Of a stretch of 64,000 nucleotides of DNA, positions 52,059-58,922 are shown piece after piece. Made by a program: the position numbers and the translations under genes. A model generated the notes under the pieces. That model worked only from the letters and a program-made list of their open reading frames with translations. It did no database searches and had not been told where the DNA came from. This DNA comes from Microbulbifer litoralis (GTDB lineage Bacteria > Pseudomonadota > Gammaproteobacteria > Pseudomonadales > Cellvibrionaceae). How positions within the stretch are numbered: position 1 is the first letter of the stretch; each line of letters begins with the position of its first letter. The DNA lies in contig NZ_JALKCV010000013.1 of NCBI RefSeq assembly GCF_023634065.1, forward strand, positions 1 through 64,000, given 5' to 3'.

Positions 52059-54827
52059 TCAGAAATGCAGATTGGCGCTGAGCCGTGTGGTGCGCCCGGG
52101 AGCCGGGACCAGCCCCAGGCTCAGCGCGTCGATGTAGTATTCGTCGGTAATGTTGTCGATGTTGAAATCGACGGTGACTGTGTCGTTGGGCTGCCATGTC
52201 ACGAAAGCATCGATAACGCTGTAGCGGTGCCATGGGATCGGGTCGGAGTAGCTGCGGCTGGTTTCGGTCTGGTCGTTGAACTCGGGCACCCGGTTGCGCT
52301 CGCCCACCCAGTTCGCGTGGGCGCCGAATTCCAGTGTTTCGGAAAACGGGCGGAAGCCCAGGGTGGCGTTGGCTTCCCACTTGGGGGGAATCATGTTGTT
52401 GACGAAGCTCGAGGCGATACCGTAGTCCGTGCATCGCTGCCGGCGATAGCTGCCGGTGTGGCAGGTTTCGATACCGGCGTAGCTGGTGCCGGCGGCCTTG
52501 ACGAAAATCCAGCCGGCATCGTAATCCAGTGTCAGTTCGACCCCATCGAAAGCGACGCTGTCGATATTGCGGGTGCGGAACAGGTAGGAACTCAGGCCGA
52601 CGCTGGTGTCTTCCCAGGCGTTGGGAATGGTGCGGGTGATGTAGTCTTCCGTGCGGTTGTTGAAGTAGGCCAGTTTGGCCCGCGCCACGTCCCCGCCGCC
52701 GACCAGGCCGCGCCGCAGCAGGTTGACCCCCACCTCCCTGTTGCGGGTGTGTTCCGGCTGCAGGACGATGCCCGGCGCTGGCGCCACGGAAAAACCGGAG
52801 GTGCTCTCGAAAAGGCTGGGCATTCGCAGAGCCTCGGCGTAGCGCAGATACAGTTGCAGGCCGCCGAGCGGCTCCCAGGTCAGGCTGGCAACCGGGGCCG
52901 AACCGGACTGGGTGTTGCGGGAAAATTCCGGCCGGGAATCACACACCATGTCGCCGTCCTGATCCGCACAGGGGCTGTCTTCGGGATCCATGATGACGAC
53001 CGGCTTGTTGTCCTCGACATCGAAACGTGTGTAGCGGACGCCGGCGTCCAGCGTCAGCGCTGGCAGCAACGTCCATTTCATGGCGGCAAATGCGCTGCTT
53101 TCACTGCGCTCGCCGTCGCGCATCAGCGAGAGGGCATCCACTTCCGCGTACTTGGGTTGGACCCTTTCGTTCTGCCAGGCCAGTCCGTAGCGGAGCTGGA
53201 AATCGCCGAGTGCGGAAACCTGTGTGGTGTTGGTGATGTCCGCGCCCCAGCGCCGGTAGTTTTCGGTACTGGTGGTCTGGGAGAGCAGTTCCAGCATCTC
53301 TTCGGTGTAGGCGTTGTTGAGGCTGTCGGTGTCGGTGTGCCAGAGGTGTACGTCCAGGTCGAACCACTCACTGTCCGCGGGTTGCCACTGGTAACGGGTG
53401 GTGTAGGTGTTGGCGGTGACCCGGGACAGTTCGGTCTGTGCGGTTTTGCCGAACCAGATCAACTGCGACGGCATCAGCTCGCCGTATTCGCTGTCGTAGC
53501 GCAGGTAGCTGAACGCCAGGGTGTGCGCATTGCCGGGATAGAGTGTGCTCTTCAGCAGCAGGGACTCGCTGTCGAAACTGGTGTTCACGACCTGTTCGCC
53601 ACCGCGTATGCGGGAGGCGCCCACGACCTCCGGTCGCACTTCGGTGTAAAAGCCGCGGTTGTACCGTTCGGACAGGTCGAGAACCGGCGTGGGGCCGTGT
53701 TCGCCGGCGTAGTAGTTGCCCTGGCTGCGCCGCGCATAGGCCGCTACCAGGTCGACTCCGGGCAGGCGCGCGGTAGTCGCCAGGCTGCCGGCGTACCCCT
53801 TGAAGTCGAGGGAATCGGGCCGGTCCATGGAGCCTTCCGGCGGATAGGCGTTGTCGATACTGTATTCGCCGTCGCACAGGGTGAGCCCGGGCAGGCAGTC
53901 GATACGATAAAAGGGGGACGAGCCCAGGCTGCCCCCCGTTGCGTAGCCGGACTGGGTGCCGGACGCGGGTGGTGATCCGCTGTTGTTGCCCACCGGGCTA
54001 CCGCGCAGCCGCAGGCCCCAGGTGTTGCCGGGCTTGGCGATGTCATCGGCTTTCAGCGTGACCATGCTGACCAGCCCGCCGGTAGCGCCGGTGCCGCTGG
54101 CGCCCATGGTGGGGCCCTTGTCGATCTCGACACTGCCGATCAGGTCCGGGTCCACGTAGCTGCGGCTGGTGGCGCCGGCATAGCCCCGGTAGACCGTGGT
54201 TTCCTGGCGGGCGCCGTCCACCAGCACCGGTACCCGTCCCTGTCCCTGCATGCCGCGGATGTTGATATTGAGGCCGCCGCTATTGCGGTTCTCGGCCACC
54301 ATCACACCGGTGCTGCCCTTGAACATGTCACCCACCGACATACCCCGGAAGCGCTCGATCTCTTTCTGGCTGATACGGGCGGAGGAACCGGGCTCGCGAT
54401 AGGGTTGGTCCGTTGCCTCCACCGAGTCTTCGCCTTCGGCCTGTACCCGAACCGCCGGTAACATCCGGGCGCTCTCCAGTGGCGGCAGGGCGCTGACCAC
54501 CACCGTATTGCTGCTGCCGAAGTGCCAGTGCAGGCCGGTGCCGGACAGCATGCGGTCCAGGGCTTCGTTCACTTCCAGGCGACCGCTGACCGGCCGGGAG
54601 TTCAGGTCCGCCAGGTCGGCGGCGCTGGCGGATACCTGGTAGCCGGACTGCAGGGAGAAAGTGTCCAGGGCGACGGGCAGGGGTTGGGCGGGAATGTCGA
54701 ATTCAGGTTTTTCAGGGGCCGCAAACTCTTCCGCCACTGCGGCCAACGGCAAAACCAGCAGGATGGCCAGAAACCAGGCGGGTGCGGGATGCAGCCCCGG
54801 CCCGGGTTGTCGGAAAATCAAGGTCAT
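52059..54827 (-). CDS. hphR: STN-containing TonB-dependent haem/hemophilin receptor (HphR-like)
   Basis: 922 residues. Signal peptide to about AVAEE, an STN signalling domain (about 45-100; DIPAQPLPVALDTFSLQSGYQVSASAADL), a plug (about 135-250; RISQKEIERFRGMSVGDMFKGSTGVMV, NINIRGMQGQGRVPVLVDGARQ) as in the haemoglobin/transferrin receptor class, and a barrel ending in LHF. Cys-pair loops (CLPGLTLC, CADQDGDMVC) face outside. The ATG at 54827 is chosen because the frame upstream overlaps fecR and lacks a signal peptide. The STN domain would report ligand binding to FecR. Together with the HphA-like and Slam genes it is the presumed hemophilin receptor. Confidence 0.88.
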   Translation of the reverse strand: MTLIFRQPGPGLHPAPAWFLAILLVLPLAAVAEEFAAPEKPEFDIPAQPLPVALDTFSLQSGYQVSASAADLADLNSRPVSGRLEVNEALDRMLSGTGLHWHFGSSNTVVVSALPPLESARMLPAVRVQAEGEDSVEATDQPYREPGSSARISQKEIERFRGMSVGDMFKGSTGVMVAENRNSGGLNINIRGMQGQGRVPVLVDGARQETTVYRGYAGATSRSYVDPDLIGSVEIDKGPTMGASGTGATGGLVSMVTLKADDIAKPGNTWGLRLRGSPVGNNSGSPPASGTQSGYATGGSLGSSPFYRIDCLPGLTLCDGEYSIDNAYPPEGSMDRPDSLDFKGYAGSLATTARLPGVDLVAAYARRSQGNYYAGEHGPTPVLDLSERYNRGFYTEVRPEVVGASRIRGGEQVVNTSFDSESLLLKSTLYPGNAHTLAFSYLRYDSEYGELMPSQLIWFGKTAQTELSRVTANTYTTRYQWQPADSEWFDLDVHLWHTDTDSLNNAYTEEMLELLSQTTSTENYRRWGADITNTTQVSALGDFQLRYGLAWQNERVQPKYAEVDALSLMRDGERSESSAFAAMKWTLLPALTLDAGVRYTRFDVEDNKPVVIMDPEDSPCADQDGDMVCDSRPEFSRNTQSGSAPVASLTWEPLGGLQLYLRYAEALRMPSLFESTSGFSVAPAPGIVLQPEHTRNREVGVNLLRRGLVGGGDVARAKLAYFNNRTEDYITRTIPNAWEDTSVGLSSYLFRTRNIDSVAFDGVELTLDYDAGWIFVKAAGTSYAGIETCHTGSYRRQRCTDYGIASSFVNNMIPPKWEANATLGFRPFSETLEFGAHANWVGERNRVPEFNDQTETSRSYSDPIPWHRYSVIDAFVTWQPNDTVTVDFNIDNITDEYYIDALSLGLVPAPGRTTRLSANLHF

Positions 54828-54893
54828 GCTCCCGTGTCTCCGGATTGCGCATCGCAAATGCGAAACTTTTGGATAGAAGATATCGGGAGAGAC

Positions 54894-54919
54894 AACGAAC
54901 GAGGCGGTGTTTTTTTTCA
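54894..54919 (-). promoter_or_regulatory. Putative FecI-type ECF promoter of the receptor-haem oxygenase operon
   Basis: TGAAAAAA (54912-54919) and CGTT (54894-54897), 14 bases apart, 66 bp before the receptor ATG. The -35 element lies within a perfect palindrome, TTTTTTTCAC-GCCCGG-GTGAAAAAAA (54911-54936), just after the fecR stop codon. Confidence 0.75.
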
Positions 54920-54949
54920 CGCCCGGGTGAAAAAAATGGGCGATAAAAA

Positions 54950-55954
54950 TTATTCCGGGCCGAGAAGGATCCGCAGGAAAGGCGTCAGATGGAGTACCCG
55001 CCCTCCGCGGGGCTGGACGATGGCGCTCAGCGCACCATCCACATTGGAGAGGTCGTAGCTGCCGGTGATGCGATGCCGGGCCAGTGTGTCGTCCAGCACC
55101 AGGATGTAGCCGGGGGCGTGGCGCTCGAGGGTGTCCACCAGGTCCGCCACCGGCCGATCCTGTACGAACAGCCGGCCCCGGCGCCACAGGGCCACCCGGT
55201 CCGGTGGCAGGCGGAAGCGTTGCACGACGCCGCTGTCGCGATCGATCGTGATCTGGTCGCCGGCCAGCAACCGATACGGGGAGTCCTGGTTGCCGCTGGC
55301 GCGGTCCGTCACCCGGACCTCCCCCTCGCTGACCGCCACTGCGACCAGCGGCTCGCCTGCCCGGACAGCAAAAGCGGTACCGATGTCCCGGGCCAGCAGC
55401 TCATCCATTTGTACGGTGAACGGCCGCCGGTCTTCGGCCACGTCGAAAAAAGCCTCTCCGCGCAGCAGCCTGACCCGACGCTGGCCGCTGCTGAAGTCTT
55501 CATCGATGGCGCTGTCCGCGCCCAGTGTCACCAGCGTGCCGTCGGGCAGGGAGAGGGTGCGGGTTTCCGCGATCCCGCTCCGGTAATCCGCCGACCAAAG
55601 CGGAAGCGTCAGTGGCAGCAGGGCCAGCAACACCGTGGCGGCAACGGCCAGGGAGACCAGTGTCCGGCGGCGGGGGAAGCGGTGTGGGGGCCGGGCTTGT
55701 TCGGCGGGCCACTGTTGCCGGTCGGCAGGCATGTCGCCCAGCAGCGCCCAGGTATTGCAGACCTTCTGCCAGGCCTGCCGGTGCTGCCTGTCGGCGGCCA
55801 GCCAGGTGTCCAGGTCCCGGCGCAGGCGCCGGTCATCGGGGGCGGCCTCGAGCCAGAGCATCCAGTCTGCCGCGCGCTCCAGGTGCGCGGTATCGGCCTT
55901 TGCCGGCACCCACTCTTCACGGGCGGCGGCCATTCCCCTGTTGGCAGTTTCCAT
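54950..55954 (-). CDS. fecR: FecR-family anti-sigma regulator
   Basis: 334 residues from the ATG at 55954 (a TTG 12 codons upstream is possible). A cytoplasmic N-terminal FecR_N/DUF4880 domain has the WMLWLEAAPDDRRLRRDLDTWLAADRQHRQAWQKV pattern. One membrane helix follows (about 97-117), then the periplasmic FecR domain (TLSLPDGTLVTLGADSAIDEDFSSGQRRVRLLRGEAFFDVAEDRRPF) and an STN-like C-terminal domain. It holds or activates the FecI sigma factor in response to the STN domain of the receptor encoded downstream. Two tandem 164-bp elements occupy the whole gap between fecI and fecR, so cotranscription would have to cross them. Confidence 0.93.
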   Translation of the reverse strand: METANRGMAAAREEWVPAKADTAHLERAADWMLWLEAAPDDRRLRRDLDTWLAADRQHRQAWQKVCNTWALLGDMPADRQQWPAEQARPPHRFPRRRTLVSLAVAATVLLALLPLTLPLWSADYRSGIAETRTLSLPDGTLVTLGADSAIDEDFSSGQRRVRLLRGEAFFDVAEDRRPFTVQMDELLARDIGTAFAVRAGEPLVAVAVSEGEVRVTDRASGNQDSPYRLLAGDQITIDRDSGVVQRFRLPPDRVALWRRGRLFVQDRPVADLVDTLERHAPGYILVLDDTLARHRITGSYDLSNVDGALSAIVQPRGGRVLHLTPFLRILLGPE

Positions 55955-55997
55955 CTCAGATCCGGAGTTGCTGATGCTTGTACCTTTCAAAACAGGA

Positions 55998-56161
55998 CTA
56001 GTGGGCCGCTTGTAAAGTTCGGTAGCAAAGGAGCACAGCCAAATCGTTCAGGTCAAGGCGAGAAAGCGCTGGAATAGCAGCGTTATTTCAAGCTTTCTCA
56101 ACGCAGAGCTGGACGATCTGGCGAAGCGAACTGTTACCTAACTTTGCGAGCGGCCCACTAG
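55998..56161. repeat. 164-bp palindromic CTAG-ended element, copy E2
   Basis: Begins CTAGTGGGCCGCTTGTAAAG and ends with its near-complement, with CTAG at both ends. About 90% identical to the complement of E1. The right CTAG (56158-56161) is shared with E3, so the two are joined head to tail. Confidence 0.88.
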
Positions 56162-56321
56162 TGATCCATGCGGAAAGTTTGGTGACTAAGGAGCACAGCC
56201 AAAGTGTTCAGATCAAGGCGAGAAAGCGCAGGAATAGTGGTTCTATTTCAAGCTTTCTCAACGCAGAGCTGGGCGCTTTGGCGACGCGAACAGTTACACA
56301 ACTTTCCGCATGGACCACTAG
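56158..56321. repeat. 164-bp palindromic CTAG-ended element, copy E3
   Basis: Same length and CTAG ends, but the terminal arms read CTAGTGATCCATGCGGAAAG and pair with CTTTCCGCATGGACCACTAG at the other end. Both arms have therefore changed together relative to E1 and E2. The right CTAG provides the TAG stop of fecI (56318-56320). Confidence 0.88.
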
Positions 56322-56872
56322 GCCACGGATGCGGCAATGTGCACCACCGCCCTGCGTACCAGGCGGTGTGCCGTGGCAGTGGATACCCTGAGCCGCTCCG
56401 ATATTTCCGCCAGCGTGTAGCCCCCGACACGGTGCATTTCGATGGCGATTCGCTCCCGCTCGGGAAGGCCCTCCAGCACCACCGAAAGCTGCTCCAGCCG
56501 CTTGTGCTGCAACAGCAGTTGCTCCGGGCTGCGCTCTTCCCGGGGTTTCAGCCACTCCACGCTCTCCTCGTTCTGGTGGCGGGACTCCATGGTGGATCGC
56601 CGCGACAGATCGAAGGCGAGGTTGCGCACGATCCGGTAGAGATAGGCAGCGCCCGAGGTCCCCGGTGCAGCCGCCGGGCCATTATCGGGCACGAATCGCA
56701 GGAACGCATCCTGAACAACATCCTCGGCCCGCGATCGGCATCCGGTTATGGTGGCGACATAGTCCACCAGATCCGCACGATGATCCAGATAGACGTCCAG
56801 TTTGTTGTCGATGTATTTCACGTATCCACCGATCCATGGGCCCCCAGTTCCGAGGTCGACTGATGTCGACAC
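56318..56872 (-). CDS. fecI: FecI-type ECF sigma factor
   Basis: 184 residues: sigma region 2 (YLDHRADLVDYVATITGCRSRAEDVVQDAFLRFV ... YLYRIVRNLAFDLSRR) and region 4 (LPERERIAIEMHRVGGYTLAEISERLRVSTATAHRLVRRAV). It pairs with the FecR downstream and the STN receptor; the four TGAAAAAA-N14-CGTT promoters are its likely targets. A Fur-box palindrome covers the bases just 5' of the start codon, so transcription is probably iron-repressed. The stop codon lies in the CTAG end of element E3. Confidence 0.93.
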   Translation of the reverse strand: MSTSVDLGTGGPWIGGYVKYIDNKLDVYLDHRADLVDYVATITGCRSRAEDVVQDAFLRFVPDNGPAAAPGTSGAAYLYRIVRNLAFDLSRRSTMESRHQNEESVEWLKPREERSPEQLLLQHKRLEQLSVVLEGLPERERIAIEMHRVGGYTLAEISERLRVSTATAHRLVRRAVVHIAASVA

Positions 56873-56885
56873 TCTTAAATCTAAA

Positions 56886-56900
56886 CGATAATCATTGTCG
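56886..56900. promoter_or_regulatory. Fur box upstream of fecI
   Basis: CGATAATCATTGTCG, embedded in AAACGATAATCATTGTCGTT, is a strong match to the Fur consensus, 14-28 bp upstream of the fecI start codon. Confidence 0.85.
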
Positions 56901-57027
56901 TTTCAATGAGGCGGGTTCACCATCCCGGTGTTTACCGGGGATGCCGCACCGTCCCGCTATTACCGACGACAGAAAAGCGGGACCTCCCGGATTTCCCGAA
57001 CATCTTTCGCAAATCGCGAGCTGCAGT

Positions 57028-57119
57028 GGGCGCGTCGCGTCCGGCCAACTTCCCACCGGGAATGGCCGGCCCACCTTGCCTGTTTTCCCAAGGTGGGGCG
57101 ACTCCCCGCGGGCGACACA
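57028..57119. repeat. Dispersed repeat, family C, copy 2
   Basis: CCGGCCAACTTCCCACCGGG then AATGG, the pair CCCACCTTG/CAAGGTGGG, GGGGCGACTCCCC and GGCGACACA, in the same order as copy 1 at 43641-43728. It lies in the 313-bp gap between fecI and the GH16 gene, which otherwise shows only the fecI Fur box. Confidence 0.6.
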
Positions 57120-57185
57120 GTTACATAAAACGGCCCCGGGGTTTGTGGGGGCTAACAACAATAATCACGCGATGAGGAGACAGAG

Positions 57186-58742
57186 ATGTCCAGATTCCTT
57201 TTCCGCACCACCGCCCTCGGCCTGGCGATTGCCGCGGCCGCCTGTGGTGGGGGCGGTAGCAATAATAACGATGACAATGACAGCGATAATGTCGACGACG
57301 GCCTGGTGGATGAGCCGGTGGAAACACGCCCGGAACGCTGCCTGGAGGACCCGGAAAATTCCGGCTACTGCCTGGTATGGCAGGACGAGTTTTCCGGCGA
57401 TGTCATCGATAGCGAAAAATGGACCCACGAACAGAACTGCACCGGCGGCGGCAACAACGAGGCCCAGTGCTACGTGGACAACGCGGAAAATTCCTGGGTT
57501 GCCGACGACCTGCTGCATATCAAGGCCATCCGCGAAGACTCCGTGGGGCCGGCGGTAGTGGACGACGACCCGAATTACGATCCGGGGGACACCAGCGGCA
57601 GCGGTACCTATACCTCCGCGCGGCTGCGCACCAAGGGCCTGGGTGACTGGAAATACGGCCGCTTCGAAATGCGGGCGAAGCTGCCCAGCGGGCAGGGCTC
57701 CTGGCCGGCTTTCTGGATGCTGCCCACGGACGGGGCTTACGGCGGTTGGCCGCTGTCCGGTGAAATCGACATCCTGGAAGCCGTCAACCTGAAAGTGGGT
57801 GGCGAGGACCGGGTGTACGGCACCCTGCACTTCGGCGACACCTGGCCATCGAACGTCCACTCCGGTGAGCCCTACCAGCTGCCCGGCGGCCTCAACCCGG
57901 CGGATGGTTTCCACGATTACGCGGTCGAGTGGCAGCAGGGCGAGATCCGCTGGTATGTGGACGGCGACCACTACGCCACCCAGACCAGCGACGGCTGGTA
58001 TAGCAGCGCCGCACTGGACCGGCCCAACGCGCCTTTCGATCAGGCCTTCCACCTGATTCTCAACCTGGCGGTGGGCGGCGACTGGGCCGGCAATGTCAAT
58101 GACACCGGCATTGACGAAAGCGCCTTCCCGCAGGAATTCCAGATCGACCATGTGCGCGTGTATCAATGCACCGAGGATTTCGAAACCGGCAAGGGTTGCG
58201 CCAGTACCGACGGCGAGTTTGTCAGCAATCCCGGCCACAAGCCGCCGCAGCCGCCGGAGGATGCCGGCGATGAGCTGGTGGTGTTCGATGGCGGGATCCA
58301 CGCGTCCTACCAATGGGGGATCTACACCAACAGCGGCACGGTGGACTTCCAGGTGGTGGATGCCGGTGGCGACTACGGCGATGTGGGCCAGATCAGCTAC
58401 AACACCGACGAGGGGATCGGCTTCTTCCAGTCCACGGATGCCTACGACCTGAGCGACTACACCTACGTGGAATTTGACCTGCGGGTCCTGGCGGAACCGG
58501 CCGATGCCGGTTCCGCTTCCCTGACCTTCCGCGCCGACTGCGTACACCCCTGCAGCTCCGGCGATTACCCGCTGGACATGCCGCCGATGGACCAGTGGAC
58601 CCACTTCCAGATTCCGATGATGGAACTCGAGGAGGGCGGTCTGGAAGCGGACCGGGTCAATACACCGTTTGTGATCTCGCCGGGCTGGGGGAACCAGGAT
58701 GGTGCGGTGTTGCAGGTGGACAATGTGCTGCTGAGCAAGTGA
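57186..58742 (+). CDS. GH16 beta-glucanase lipoprotein (laminarinase-like)
   Basis: 518 residues. Lipobox AAAC (Cys20) followed by an Asn/Asp-rich tether, so it is membrane-anchored. The GH16 jelly-roll domain (about 60-330) carries the catalytic GEIDILEAV (Glu193, Asp195, Glu198) and the flanking substrate-cleft segment GSWPAFWMLP. The C-terminal domain (about 365-518; LVVFDGGIHASYQWGIYTNSG, GALVFDL-like core) resembles the ExoP-type galactose-binding module of the GH3 protein next door. It would cut beta-1,3- or mixed-linkage glucan into oligosaccharides. Forms a functional pair with the GH3 gene 180 bp downstream. Confidence 0.92.
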   Translation: MSRFLFRTTALGLAIAAAACGGGGSNNNDDNDSDNVDDGLVDEPVETRPERCLEDPENSGYCLVWQDEFSGDVIDSEKWTHEQNCTGGGNNEAQCYVDNAENSWVADDLLHIKAIREDSVGPAVVDDDPNYDPGDTSGSGTYTSARLRTKGLGDWKYGRFEMRAKLPSGQGSWPAFWMLPTDGAYGGWPLSGEIDILEAVNLKVGGEDRVYGTLHFGDTWPSNVHSGEPYQLPGGLNPADGFHDYAVEWQQGEIRWYVDGDHYATQTSDGWYSSAALDRPNAPFDQAFHLILNLAVGGDWAGNVNDTGIDESAFPQEFQIDHVRVYQCTEDFETGKGCASTDGEFVSNPGHKPPQPPEDAGDELVVFDGGIHASYQWGIYTNSGTVDFQVVDAGGDYGDVGQISYNTDEGIGFFQSTDAYDLSDYTYVEFDLRVLAEPADAGSASLTFRADCVHPCSSGDYPLDMPPMDQWTHFQIPMMELEEGGLEADRVNTPFVISPGWGNQDGAVLQVDNVLLSK

Positions 58743-58748
58743 TGCCCC

Positions 58749-58823
58749 GTCCCATTTTGGCGTTTTCAACCGGTGGCAAGGTGGTATGCACCATTTTGCC
58801 GCGCCGGTCCAAAGTGGGACGAC
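58749..58823. repeat. 75-nt hairpin between GH16 and GH3 genes
   Basis: CGTCCCATTTTGG pairs with CCAAAGTGGGACG at the base (one G-U) and GCAAGGTGGT with ACCATTTTGC near the tip. The right side contains the AAAGTGGGACGAC 13-mer also found at 40723 and, with one change, at 33716. May act as a terminator-like or regulatory structure. Confidence 0.6.
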
Positions 58824-58922
58824 CCTTTTCCGGGCTGTGCGTACAACGGAGACTGACAGAGCCGTGTTTCGCAAAACCGGCAGTAAACATTGGGTCACAA
58901 GAATAACGGGAGTTCTACGGTG

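Noticed and set aside
52048-52434. 129-residue extension of the haem oxygenase
   Set aside because: Arg/Gln-rich shadow of the receptor gene; the family N-terminus begins at 52047.
54828-55187. N-terminal extension of the haem receptor to 1042 residues
   Set aside because: Overlaps fecR and lacks a signal peptide; the ATG at 54827 starts a good signal peptide.
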